A stretch of DNA of 42,077 nt from contig CAYWFS010000012.1 in the NCBI GenBank assembly GCA_964457685.1, positions 1-42,077 of the forward strand. Direction: 5' to 3'. The DNA comes from UMGS1696 sp964457685 (GTDB lineage: Bacteria; Bacillota; Clostridia; Oscillospirales; CAG-272). A program made the translations under genes and the position numbers. Positions 1 through 7,627 of the stretch are shown here, in pieces. The first letter of the stretch is position 1, and every line of letters starts with the position of its first letter. The notes below the pieces were generated by a model. It saw nothing but the letters and a program-made list of their open reading frames with translations. It searched no databases and had not been told where the DNA came from.

Positions 1-1
1 A

Positions 2-28
2 CTGCTCAAGGCTGCTATTAAGGGCTAA
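2..28 (+). CDS. C-terminal end of an unidentified gene (partial)
   Basis: One forward frame reads eight codons and then TAA at 26-28, with codons (AAG, GCT, ATT, GGC) like those of the strongly expressed genes elsewhere in the window. A terminator follows 33 bases later, which suits a gene end. The other two forward frames also stop within the first 41 bases, so the frame is not certain and no function can be given. Confidence 0.3.
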   Translation: MLKAAIKG

Positions 29-60
29 TTTAGACCAATAAAGCTTTAATATAAAAAATT

Positions 61-97
61 CGACCTTGCAGAAGAAATTCTACAGGGTCGTTTTTTT
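61..97 (+). terminator. Rho-independent terminator
   Basis: A 13-base arm (61-73) pairs with 78-90 around a GAAA loop, with two G-U pairs, and is followed by seven T. It closes the gene that ends at the left edge. Confidence 0.8.
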
Positions 98-111
98 GGG
101 TGCTTTTTATG

Positions 112-140
112 TTGACATTCTCTTTTTTATGTGATACAAT
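112..140 (+). promoter_or_regulatory. Strong sigma-A type promoter
   Basis: TTGACA (112-117), a 17-base spacer, and TACAAT (135-140) with an extended -10 TG at 132-133. Transcription should begin near 147, leading into a terminator hairpin and then the YhcH-family gene. Confidence 0.75.
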
Positions 141-168
141 GCAGTAAGAAGCTCATTTTGATTACACG

Positions 169-200
169 GAGTTACCGAATTTGATGCGGTAGCTCTTTTT
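169..200 (+). terminator. Terminator hairpin in the leader of the YhcH-family gene
   Basis: The arm at 169-177 pairs with 187-195 (one G-U pair) and is followed by five T at 196-200. It lies only about 20 bases after the predicted transcription start and 75 bases before the next start codon. It would either attenuate the downstream gene or end a transcript of roughly 55 bases. Confidence 0.6.
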
Positions 201-274
201 ATATGTGGGCATCATCATTAAAACAATTATAGCACATTCACAAATAAACCACAACAATCGTCAAGGAGTACAAC

Positions 275-721
275 ATGATTTTTGATACCACACCGCACAT
301 CGAACAGTACAAAAATGTTCATCCGAGAGTTTACAAGGCTCTCACCGTTCTTCGTGATACCGACTTTTCCGCTCTCGAGGACGGAAGACACGAGGTAGAC
401 GGAGACGACATCTACTTTATGCTTCAGAGCTACGATACAAGAACCGAGAGCAAAGTAGCGGAGGCTCACAAGACCTACATCGACATTCAGATGATTTTAG
501 ACGGTCGTGAAAAAATTGGAATCGCTCCGCTCGAATCAATGGAACGAGAGGTTGAAGCAAACCCCGACTCCGACTTTTGGCTTTACGAAGGCGATATGCA
601 GTACATAAAGCTCACCCCGAGTGCGTTTGTTGTTCTGTTCCCCGAGGACGCTCATGCCCCCGGTCTCGCCGTTGATGAACCCGAACACGTCCGCAAATGC
701 GTATTCAAGGTTCGCCTGTAA
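275..721 (+). CDS. YhcH/YjgK/YiaL (DUF386) family protein, NanQ-like
   Basis: This 148-residue cytosolic protein matches the YhcH/YjgK/YiaL cupin-fold family in length and motifs: a central HKTYIDIQ stretch near residue 66 and an acidic FPEDAHAP segment near residue 122, which contribute conserved metal-site residues in the family. Characterised members include the N-acetylneuraminate anomerase NanQ and TabA. The site AAGGAG lies seven bases before the ATG, which fixes the start. It sits alone behind a promoter and leader terminator, and shares a terminator with the convergent SRAP gene. A lyase of the sialic-acid type and two sialidase-fold proteins occur elsewhere in the window, so a role in sialic acid handling is plausible. 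Membership of the family is clear, but its substrate is not. Confidence 0.85.
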   Translation: MIFDTTPHIEQYKNVHPRVYKALTVLRDTDFSALEDGRHEVDGDDIYFMLQSYDTRTESKVAEAHKTYIDIQMILDGREKIGIAPLESMEREVEANPDSDFWLYEGDMQYIKLTPSAFVVLFPEDAHAPGLAVDEPEHVRKCVFKVRL

Positions 722-726
722 TATAA

Positions 727-817
727 AAATCCCCTATGCCGAGAATCTGATATTCCCAATCGTTAGTTTTTTGGTCTAACCTTTGAGGAACGGTCAACTG
801 CATGGGGATTTATTTTT
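727..817. repeat. Bidirectional terminator carrying the conserved intergenic core (copy A)
   Basis: Outer arms 727-739 and 800-811 pair, with T or A runs outside so that it works in both directions between two convergent genes. Inside lies a hairpin GTTAG/CTAAC (762-780 region) and a 26-base core at 774-799 that recurs at 10726-10751 and 17841-17866, and more loosely at 10117-10145. Confidence 0.65.
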
Positions 818-1373
818 ATCCTGCTTTGCACGTTTCAAGAAGTCTTTTGGCGTAGCCGACATCGTACAGCCAGTCCTGCATATTCTCACGGGGAATAATC
901 AGCGGCATTCTCTCACCGTTTCCGACTGCGTCTGTTGTCAGTATCACATACCGTCTTTCGTCATCAAATTCTTTCTCCAGTGCCGCCGCAAGAATAGCAC
1001 CTTTTCCTCCTTTACACAGGCATTTTCTGCCGTTTTTCCACTCATAATACCCCGACATCAGAACAATCGCACGACTGTTTTCTACGAGTTGTCGGAACAT
1101 CGGTTTTTGCGTCACGGTCTCGGCTCTTGCGTTTATTACAAGTTCACTTCCGTTATTACCATTTTCGGAATTAACTTCGTATTTCGGTCTCGGGAATCCC
1201 CATATGGCTTTATAAGCTCTGACTGCGGCATATGAGCCGTATATTATAGGTATTTCATCCCCCGGACGCACCTCATCGTTCAAAAAATACCGTGCCGCAC
1301 TTCCCTTTTTCTCTCTTTCGATTATTTTCAGCAGCTCATCATCTTCTATCCACGCTTGATACCTTCCGCACAT
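816..1373 (-). CDS. SRAP (SOS response-associated peptidase, YedK/HMCES) family protein lacking the usual catalytic His
   Basis: The protein (185 residues) starts MCGRY, giving the invariant Cys2 that crosslinks to abasic sites in single-stranded DNA in this family. It also has the INARAET segment (family Asn) near residue 99 and YYEW (family Glu) near residue 129. In YedK a His precedes the Arg of the HDRxP motif. Here the matching segment reads NGERMPLII and appears shortened, so the His is missing. The site GAGGTGAT lies directly upstream of the ATG. The gene stands alone on the minus strand, diverging from trkA, with its own promoter at 1453-1481. DNA-protein crosslink formation may survive, because Cys2 is kept, while reversal or peptidase activity may be altered. 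That functional reading is inference. Confidence 0.85.
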   Translation of the reverse strand: MCGRYQAWIEDDELLKIIEREKKGSAARYFLNDEVRPGDEIPIIYGSYAAVRAYKAIWGFPRPKYEVNSENGNNGSELVINARAETVTQKPMFRQLVENSRAIVLMSGYYEWKNGRKCLCKGGKGAILAAALEKEFDDERRYVILTTDAVGNGERMPLIIPRENMQDWLYDVGYAKRLLETCKAG

Positions 1374-1452
1374 AATATCACCTCTCTTACATTTTTTGTC
1401 GAACTCTGTCGGAAATTTTGTTTCTGTTTCTATAGCACATCTGTTTACTTAG

Positions 1453-1481
1453 ATTATGCCACACGACAGAGCATTTGTCAA
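1453..1481 (-). promoter_or_regulatory. Promoter of the SRAP gene
   Basis: On the minus strand TTGACA (1481-1476), a 17-base spacer and CATAAT (1458-1453). No LexA-type box was recognised around it. Confidence 0.65.
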
Positions 1482-1498
1482 GCGTTTTTTTACTTTTC

Positions 1499-1527
1499 TT
1501 GACAAACAATATCGGCAGGAGTATAAT
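1499..1527 (+). promoter_or_regulatory. Consensus promoter of trkA-trkH
   Basis: TTGACA (1499-1504), a 17-base spacer and TATAAT (1522-1527), a perfect consensus. It faces the SRAP promoter back to back. Confidence 0.8.
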
Positions 1528-1580
1528 ACACATGAGCATTACCGAAAACTGCTCAAAATTAAGCTAAAGGACATCTCTTA

Positions 1581-2939
1581 ATGAAAATTATAGTATGCGG
1601 ATGCGGTAAAATAGGCTCCGCAATCATAGAAAAGCTATCCGAGGAGGGGCATGACGTAATAGCGATAGACAAGGATTCCTCGGTCGTCACGGAAATCACC
1701 AACATCCACGATGCAATGGGAGTTGTGGGAAACTGTGCCGACTGCGAGACCCTATCAGATGCAGGTGTTGAAGAAGCAGAGCTGTTTATTGCCGTTACAG
1801 GCTCCGATGAGATGAATATGCTGTCGTGCTTCCTTGCAAAGAGGATGGGTGCCACCGAGACTATCGCAAGAATACGTACTCCCGAATACAACGACGATTC
1901 TCTCGACTTCATGAAGCATGAGCTTGGACTATCAATGGCGATAAACCCCGAGCTTCTTGCCGCACGAGAGCTGTTTGACGTTTTAAAGCTCCCGTCAGCC
2001 GCAAAGGTGGAGGCATTCGCCCGTCGTGCATTCGAGGTAGTTGAGATAAAGCTCCGAGAGGAGTCTCCTCTTGACGGCTATGCACTTCATGAGCTTGCGG
2101 AAAAATTCAAATCCAGAGTTCTCGTCTGTATGGTTCAGAGGGGAGACGAATTTTACATTCCCGACGGAAGCTTCGTTTTGAAATCCTGCGATAAAATAGG
2201 TATCGTGGCTTCTCACAGCGAAATCACGGGCTTTCTCACAAGAACAGGTCTTATGCAAAAGAGTGCAAGAAGAATAATGATACTCGGTGGAAGCAGAACC
2301 GCATTCTATCTTGCAAAAATGCTCGAGGGTAGCGGAAGTACGGTAAAAATAATCGAACGTGACGCTTCCGTTGCTGAAGATTTTTCCGTATCCCTCTCGG
2401 ATGCAACAATAATCAAGGGAGACGGCACAGAACAGGAGCTTCTTCTCGAGGAGGGTCTTCGTTCCATGGACGCTTTTGCCGCACTCACGGGTCTCGATGA
2501 GCAGAACATACTTATTTCCATATACGCACAGACGCAAAAGGTTCCCACCGTCATTTCAAAGGTGAACAGTCCAGAACTTTCTTCCCTTGCGGAAAAGCTT
2601 GGTGTAAACTCCGTTATCTCGCCGAAAAACGTCATAGCCGATGTTCTCGTTCAGTACGCAAGAGCCCTCGAAAACTCCAAAGGCAGTAACGTCGAAACGA
2701 TGTACAACCTCATGGACGGTGCTGCGGAGGCTCTCGAATTCAGCGTAAATTCTTCCTCAGCCGTAACCGAGGTTCCTCTGAAGGAATTGAAGCTGAAGCC
2801 GAGTATAATCATCGCAGGAATAATCCGTTCACGCAAGACTATTGTTCCGGGAGGTAACGATATGATTCTCCCCGGAGACAGAGTTATCGTAATCGCCGCA
2901 GGACAAAAGCTGCACGACCTGAAAGATATAGCACTTTGA
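1581..2939 (+). CDS. trkA: Trk potassium uptake system regulatory subunit TrkA
   Basis: This 452-residue protein has the double RCK architecture of TrkA: two Rossmann units, each followed by a TrkA-C domain. The first nucleotide-binding motif is GCGKIGSAI at the N terminus with an acidic IDKD about 20 residues later. The second is GGSRTAFYL near residue 235 with IIERD after it. TrkA sits on the cytosolic face of TrkH and gates K+ uptake in response to bound nucleotides. The trkH gene begins eight bases after the stop, so the pair is one operon, probably continuing into the MFS gene. An AAAGGAC ribosome site precedes the ATG. Length and motifs are ordinary for the family. Confidence 0.93.
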   Translation: MKIIVCGCGKIGSAIIEKLSEEGHDVIAIDKDSSVVTEITNIHDAMGVVGNCADCETLSDAGVEEAELFIAVTGSDEMNMLSCFLAKRMGATETIARIRTPEYNDDSLDFMKHELGLSMAINPELLAARELFDVLKLPSAAKVEAFARRAFEVVEIKLREESPLDGYALHELAEKFKSRVLVCMVQRGDEFYIPDGSFVLKSCDKIGIVASHSEITGFLTRTGLMQKSARRIMILGGSRTAFYLAKMLEGSGSTVKIIERDASVAEDFSVSLSDATIIKGDGTEQELLLEEGLRSMDAFAALTGLDEQNILISIYAQTQKVPTVISKVNSPELSSLAEKLGVNSVISPKNVIADVLVQYARALENSKGSNVETMYNLMDGAAEALEFSVNSSSAVTEVPLKELKLKPSIIIAGIIRSRKTIVPGGNDMILPGDRVIVIAAGQKLHDLKDIAL

Positions 2940-2947
2940 GGTAGCTT

Positions 2948-4393
2948 ATGAATCGCAAAATGATTTTTTACACAGTCGGTCAGCTGATACTTCTCGAGGG
3001 TGGACTATTGCTTTTTCCGTGCATTACAGCACTCATTTACGGTGAGCTTGTCTGTGCCGCAGCTTATGCCTCTGTTGCACTTTTCTCATCTGTCGTGGGT
3101 GGAACACTGTTTTTACTTCTCCGAAAGACCGACAGAACCATATATGCTCGTGAGGGTCTTGTCATAGTCGCACTTGCATGGGTGGTATTGTCGGCGATAG
3201 GAGCTGTTCCGTTCGTTCTTTCGGGTGATATTCCGTCATATATAGACTCGTTTTTCGAGATAGTGAGCGGATTTACCACAACGGGTGCATCTATTCTCAC
3301 AAACGTCGAAGCACTCAGCCATGCATCTTTGTTTTGGCGAAGCTTTTCACATTGGATAGGCGGTATGGGAGTTATCGTACTTATGATGGCGATAATGCCA
3401 AGCGGTGACGGTCGCTCCATGCATATAATCCGTGCGGAAATGCCCGGTCCAAAGGTTGACAAAATAGTACCCAAGGTAAGAGAGAGTGCAAAAATACTGT
3501 ATCTCATCTACATAGTCCTCACAGCTGCGGAAATCGTTTTTCTTCTTTGCGGAGGAATGAATCTCTTTGAAGCCCTGCTCCATTCATTCGGAACTGCCGG
3601 TACCGGTGGATTCGGAATAAAATGCGACAGCCTTTCCTCATACTCACCGTACATCAAATGGGTAATAGCGATATTCATGCTCATATTCGGTGTAAACTTC
3701 AACGTCTACTACCTGATACTCGTAAAAAGATTCTCCCAGGCACTGAAAAGCGAGGAGACACGCATATATCTTATTATTGTACTCGTCTCAACGGGTATTA
3801 TCACCGCAAATATTGTCGGAACCTACGGAAGCGTATTCGCCGCACTGACGGACGCATTTTTCCAGGTATCGTCCATAATAACAACCACGGGATATTCCTC
3901 CGTTGACTTCAACCTTTGGGGTCAGCTTTCAAAGAATGTACTGTTTATCCTCATGTTCATAGGCGGATGTGCAGGCTCAACGGCAGGCGGACTAAAGGTA
4001 TCGAGAGTTATCATAATGTATAAATCCGCACAGAGAGAGCTTAAACGAATACTTCATCCACGTTCCGTTTCATCCGCAAAGTTCGAGGGCAAGCCTATAG
4101 ACCGTGAAGCGGAGCATGGTGTGCTTTCGTATTTTGCACTGTATTTCATCGTTTTCGCCGTGCTTCTTCTTCTGATAAGTCTTGACTGCTTCGACTTTGA
4201 AACAAATATTACCGCCGTAAGTGCTTGCTACAACAATATAGGACCCGGTTTTGCTTCTGTCGGACCCATGTCATCCTTTGCCGCATATTCCGATTTGTCA
4301 AAGCTCATTTTATCTGCGGCAATGCTTCTCGGACGACTTGAGCTTTACCCACTGCTTCTGACCTTTGCCCCCTCGACTTGGGCTAAAAAATAA
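2948..4393 (+). CDS. trkH: TrkH family potassium transport membrane subunit
   Basis: The 481-residue membrane protein carries the repeated pore signatures of the TrkH/KtrB superfamily: TTTGAS near residue 116, GTGGFG near residue 219, TTTGYS near residue 314 and a last, more divergent pore segment NNIGPGF near 435. These P-loops form the K+ filter. GCAGSTAGG near residue 340 is the conserved glycine-rich segment of the D helix. The start ATG follows the trkA stop by eight bases with a GAGG site overlapping the end of trkA. It works with TrkA as a K+ uptake channel or transporter in the cytoplasmic membrane. The protein ends in the usual RLELYP segment of the family. A second system, KtrAB, lies at 14.3-16.3 kb. 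Confidence 0.93.
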   Translation: MNRKMIFYTVGQLILLEGGLLLFPCITALIYGELVCAAAYASVALFSSVVGGTLFLLLRKTDRTIYAREGLVIVALAWVVLSAIGAVPFVLSGDIPSYIDSFFEIVSGFTTTGASILTNVEALSHASLFWRSFSHWIGGMGVIVLMMAIMPSGDGRSMHIIRAEMPGPKVDKIVPKVRESAKILYLIYIVLTAAEIVFLLCGGMNLFEALLHSFGTAGTGGFGIKCDSLSSYSPYIKWVIAIFMLIFGVNFNVYYLILVKRFSQALKSEETRIYLIIVLVSTGIITANIVGTYGSVFAALTDAFFQVSSIITTTGYSSVDFNLWGQLSKNVLFILMFIGGCAGSTAGGLKVSRVIIMYKSAQRELKRILHPRSVSSAKFEGKPIDREAEHGVLSYFALYFIVFAVLLLLISLDCFDFETNITAVSACYNNIGPGFASVGPMSSFAAYSDLSKLILSAAMLLGRLELYPLLLTFAPSTWAKK

Positions 4394-4411
4394 CCTCACG
4401 GGGTATTCAAC

Positions 4412-5707
4412 ATGAAAAACACAAAAAGGCTTACAGACACCGAAAAGAAATCATGGCTCGTTGTGCTTTACTGCATACTTTCATACACTACCGTTTACGT
4501 CGGTCGAAAAAATCTGTCCGTATGTCTTCCCGCAATGATAGAGGACGGTGTTATAACTCAGTCTCTCGGCGGTACACTCGGAACGTGCTTCCTTATATTC
4601 TATGCTTGCGGTCAGCTTACAAACGGTCGTCTCGGCGATATTCTCCATCCCCGGACTATGATAACGACGGGACTTTTTGTGGCAGGACTGATGAACATAT
4701 TCATGGGACTGAACTCAAACGGTGCTTTGTTCTGCGTTATCTGGGCAATCTGCGGCTACTCCTGCTCCATGCTGTGGTCTCCGATAGTCAGAGCCGTTTC
4801 AATATGGACTACCCCCGAGATAAGTCTGTCAGCCGCCGCAAGTCTATCGACCTCAATACCGCTGGGAACGATACTTTGCTATGTAATATGTGCCGCCTGC
4901 CTCAAATTTTCCACATGGAGGGGTGCATTCATCGTATGCGGAGTTATACTTTGCGTGGTATCGGCAGTGGTTTTCATGTGCTTTGCTTCACTGAAAGAGC
5001 ATACGAAGCTTCCCGAGAAAAAAGCGTCCGAAAACGGCAAAAAAACGTCTCTCACGGGAGTTATCGGAGTCGGACTTATCTTTACCGCCGCAACTATAGT
5101 ATTCAACGGAATCCTTAAAGACGGTCTCGACCTTTGGATACCTACTGTGTTAAACGATCGATTCATTCCCGATGCTTCTACCGTCTCACTCATATGCTCA
5201 CTTCTCCCGATAATAAACCTGACGGGTGCATATACCGCCAGATTCATCATGAGAAGATTCAAGCTTGATGAGCTTACGACCTGCTCCGTTATGTTTTCGA
5301 TATCCGCCCTTTGCCTTATCGTAGTTACGGCATTCATCGCACTCACCACCTCAAAAGCCGCAGATTATTCCGTCGGTATTGCAGATATTCTTTCAGCCGT
5401 GCTTATAACCGTGCTGTTTGCTTTATCAAGTGCGGCGATGTTCGGTGCAAACACAATGCTTCTCACGTTTATCCCTCTCCACTACGGCAAGATAGGCACG
5501 GCATCTTCCGTCTCGGGAATGCTAGACTGCTTCTCATATGCGGCGGCAGCTGTTTCAAATGTCGTTGTCGGTGCTTTGTCGGACGGCATGGGATGGGTAA
5601 CGATATTCGTTATGTTCGTATGCTGTGCCGCAGTCGGAGCCGGTATATCAATCCTCGGACACGGCAAAATGAAAAAGACTACCGACAGTCTTGACGCAAT
5701 AAAATAA
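4412..5707 (+). CDS. MFS transporter, organophosphate:phosphate antiporter (GlpT/UhpT)-like
   Basis: This 431-residue protein is hydrophobic throughout with the spacing of a 12-helix major facilitator. The N-terminal region reads SYTTVYVGRKNLSVCLP, resembling the YxxRKN segment of GlpT/UhpT-type carriers, followed by GRLGDxxxPR in the loop between helices 2 and 3. Family members exchange phosphorylated sugars or glycerol-3-phosphate for phosphate; the actual substrate cannot be read here. It begins 18 bases after trkH and ends in a bidirectional terminator, so it is probably the last gene of the trkAH operon. The ribosome site is weak, which suggests reliance on coupling. Assignment to MFS is secure; to the OPA subfamily, moderate. 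Confidence 0.82.
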   Translation: MKNTKRLTDTEKKSWLVVLYCILSYTTVYVGRKNLSVCLPAMIEDGVITQSLGGTLGTCFLIFYACGQLTNGRLGDILHPRTMITTGLFVAGLMNIFMGLNSNGALFCVIWAICGYSCSMLWSPIVRAVSIWTTPEISLSAAASLSTSIPLGTILCYVICAACLKFSTWRGAFIVCGVILCVVSAVVFMCFASLKEHTKLPEKKASENGKKTSLTGVIGVGLIFTAATIVFNGILKDGLDLWIPTVLNDRFIPDASTVSLICSLLPIINLTGAYTARFIMRRFKLDELTTCSVMFSISALCLIVVTAFIALTTSKAADYSVGIADILSAVLITVLFALSSAAMFGANTMLLTFIPLHYGKIGTASSVSGMLDCFSYAAAAVSNVVVGALSDGMGWVTIFVMFVCCAAVGAGISILGHGKMKKTTDSLDAIK

Positions 5708-5710
5708 AAA

Positions 5711-5770
5711 AATACCGTCTCGGTACAGTTTGATTTCAATAATCAATCCATATCGAGACGGTTATTATTT
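5711..5770. terminator. Bidirectional terminator between the MFS gene and pyrD
   Basis: Arm 5711-5722 pairs with 5754-5766, flanked by A-rich and T-rich runs on the two sides; an inner GATT/AATC hairpin fills the loop. Confidence 0.75.
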
Positions 5771-5774
5771 TACT

Positions 5775-6695
5775 TTAGTGAGCCGCACCTATTATTTCGG
5801 AGAGTGATGATATTCCGTATTTTTCCATTGTTTCGGGAAGTGCGTCTATTATCTTCGGGCAGGTAAAGGGATCGGTCAGATTTGCCGCACCTACCTCAAC
5901 CGCACAAGCACCCGCAAGCATCATCTGAATAACGTGTTCGGGGGTTGAAACTCCGCCGATTCCGACAACGGGTATCTTAACAGCTTCGTATACCTGATAT
6001 ACCATTCTGAGAGCTATGGGGAAAGCTGCTGTTCCGCAATATCCGCCCATTTTGTTTGCAAGCACGGGCTTCTTTGTTCTCATGTCGATTGTCATACCAT
6101 AGAGGGTATTTATAAGAGACACACCGTCAGCACCGCCTGCTTCACAAGCCTTTGCAACCTCTGCAACCTCTGTTACGTTAGGGGTAAGCTTCATGATAAG
6201 AGGCTTCTTTGTGGTTCCTCTGAGCATTTTTACGAGGTTTTCGGAAAGAGTTGCCGATGTACCAATGCAGGAGCCGCCTTTTGTTACGTTCGGGCAGCTG
6301 ATATTGACTTCGTACCAACCGATAACGTCGCTGTCCTCACAGTTTTCGAGAACCTCGATTATGTCACGGTATTCCTCGGGAGTAAAGCCGCACACGTTAG
6401 CCATCACCTTTTTATGATAGCTCTTTTTGAGTCTCGGAAGCTCGTTTTCAGCTACTGCGTGTACACCGGGGTTCTGGAGTCCGATTGAGATAAGCATACC
6501 GGAGTCGCATTCAGCTATTCTCGGAGAAGGATTACCGAATCTGGGTTCATATGTCGTACCTTTAAAAGAAAACGCACCAAGCTTATTTATATCGTAAAAT
6601 TCTTCAAAGTCCTTACCGTAACCGAAAGTTCCGCTTGCCGCAATAACGGGGTTATCAAGCTCTATTCCGCAAAGTTTTGTTTTTATATCTACCAT
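5775..6695 (-). CDS. pyrD: Dihydroorotate dehydrogenase B, catalytic subunit
   Basis: This 306-residue FMN enzyme oxidises dihydroorotate to orotate in pyrimidine synthesis. It is a class 1B enzyme: N-terminal NPVIAASGTFGYG, the active-site loop ISCPNVTKGG near residue 134 with the class 1B catalytic Cys, KLTPNV near residue 171, and C-terminal GIGGVSTPEHV and GACAVEVG for FMN phosphate binding. A GTG six bases further upstream is open in frame, but it overlaps the AAGGAG ribosome site, so the ATG at 6695 is chosen. The gene follows pyrK by nine bases. The electron-transfer subunit encoded there passes electrons to NAD+. Confidence 0.95.
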   Translation of the reverse strand: MVDIKTKLCGIELDNPVIAASGTFGYGKDFEEFYDINKLGAFSFKGTTYEPRFGNPSPRIAECDSGMLISIGLQNPGVHAVAENELPRLKKSYHKKVMANVCGFTPEEYRDIIEVLENCEDSDVIGWYEVNISCPNVTKGGSCIGTSATLSENLVKMLRGTTKKPLIMKLTPNVTEVAEVAKACEAGGADGVSLINTLYGMTIDMRTKKPVLANKMGGYCGTAAFPIALRMVYQVYEAVKIPVVGIGGVSTPEHVIQMMLAGACAVEVGAANLTDPFTCPKIIDALPETMEKYGISSLSEIIGAAH

Positions 6696-6704
6696 AAGCA
6701 CTCC

Positions 6705-7460
6705 TTATTTCCACAAAATTTCGTTTTTCGTCAGCACCGGACCGTCCTTACATATTCTCTTGTAGCCTGTAACGGTCTTGCACGAACATCCCATGCACGC
6801 ACCGAAACCGCATCCCATTCTTTCTTCAAAGCTGAACTCACCGTCAACTCCCTCGAGTGCGACAGAGGAATGGATAGCCTTGAGCATGGGTTCGGGTCCG
6901 CAGGTGTAGAAGTACGAGAACTTCTTTCCTTCATCTGTAAGCTTTGCAATAGCGTCGGTTACAAATCCCTTAACTCCGAGAGAACCGTCAGCCGTAGCAA
7001 CGTAAACGTCACAACCGAGAGCGGCAAATTCATTTTCGTAGAATACCTCGGAAGCCTTGTTAAATCCAAGTACAACCGTAGGCTTTGCACCGTTTTCGAC
7101 AAGCTTTTTCGCAAGCATATAAAGCGGAGGAACTCCTACACCGCCACCAATGAGCAGAGGTGTAGCTCCACCCTTTGTGAGGTCATAGCCATTGCCAAGT
7201 CCTGTAAGAACATCAAGCTTGCAGCCTTCTCCCATCTTCGCCATCTGCTCTGTTCCCTTACCTACCACCTTATATATGATAGTAAGAACACCGTCTATGC
7301 AGTCACAAACCGATATAGGTCTGCGAAGATAGAGTCCGTCAATCTTTATATTAACGAACTGTCCGGGGCGAATACCGTCTGTGTTTCCTCCCAGTGTCAT
7401 GCGGTATACATCGTGTGTAAGAGCGTCATTTGTAAGTATGTTGAATATTTCCTGTTTCAT
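6705..7460 (-). CDS. pyrK: Dihydroorotate dehydrogenase electron transfer subunit PyrK
   Basis: The product (251 residues) is a ferredoxin-reductase-like protein carrying FAD and a 2Fe-2S cluster. It has the FAD-binding RPISV segment near residue 47, an NAD-binding GGGVGVPPLY near residue 108 and a C-terminal cluster motif CGFGACMGCSCKT with four cysteines counting the later one in ICKDG. With PyrD it forms the heterotetramer that reduces NAD+. The frame is open further upstream, but the ATG at 7460 follows a good GGAGG site and the promoter at 7522-7550 makes the longer form impossible to transcribe whole. No riboswitch or PyrR-type attenuator is visible in the roughly 55-base leader. Confidence 0.95.
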   Translation of the reverse strand: MKQEIFNILTNDALTHDVYRMTLGGNTDGIRPGQFVNIKIDGLYLRRPISVCDCIDGVLTIIYKVVGKGTEQMAKMGEGCKLDVLTGLGNGYDLTKGGATPLLIGGGVGVPPLYMLAKKLVENGAKPTVVLGFNKASEVFYENEFAALGCDVYVATADGSLGVKGFVTDAIAKLTDEGKKFSYFYTCGPEPMLKAIHSSVALEGVDGEFSFEERMGCGFGACMGCSCKTVTGYKRICKDGPVLTKNEILWK

Positions 7461-7521
7461 GGCTTTCCTCCTGCTCTGACAAGCTTTTTGCTCATCTTTC
7501 TTTATCTCTCTCTTTGTAAAT

Positions 7522-7550
7522 ATTATATCATGACGTATGTGGCAAGTCAA
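7522..7550 (-). promoter_or_regulatory. Promoter of pyrK-pyrD
   Basis: TTGACT (7550-7545), a 17-base spacer and TATAAT (7527-7522) on the minus strand. The short leader holds only the ribosome site. Confidence 0.75.
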
Positions 7551-7627
7551 TGATTAAAAGATAGCAACTTAACGCTAAGTTACGGTAGTTTTTTGGTTAT
7601 TTTAATGAGACTGTATCTCATTAGCGA

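Noticed and set aside
6696..6701. Longer PyrD beginning at a GTG two codons upstream
   Set aside because: That GTG overlaps the ribosome site AAGGAG, which serves the ATG at 6695.
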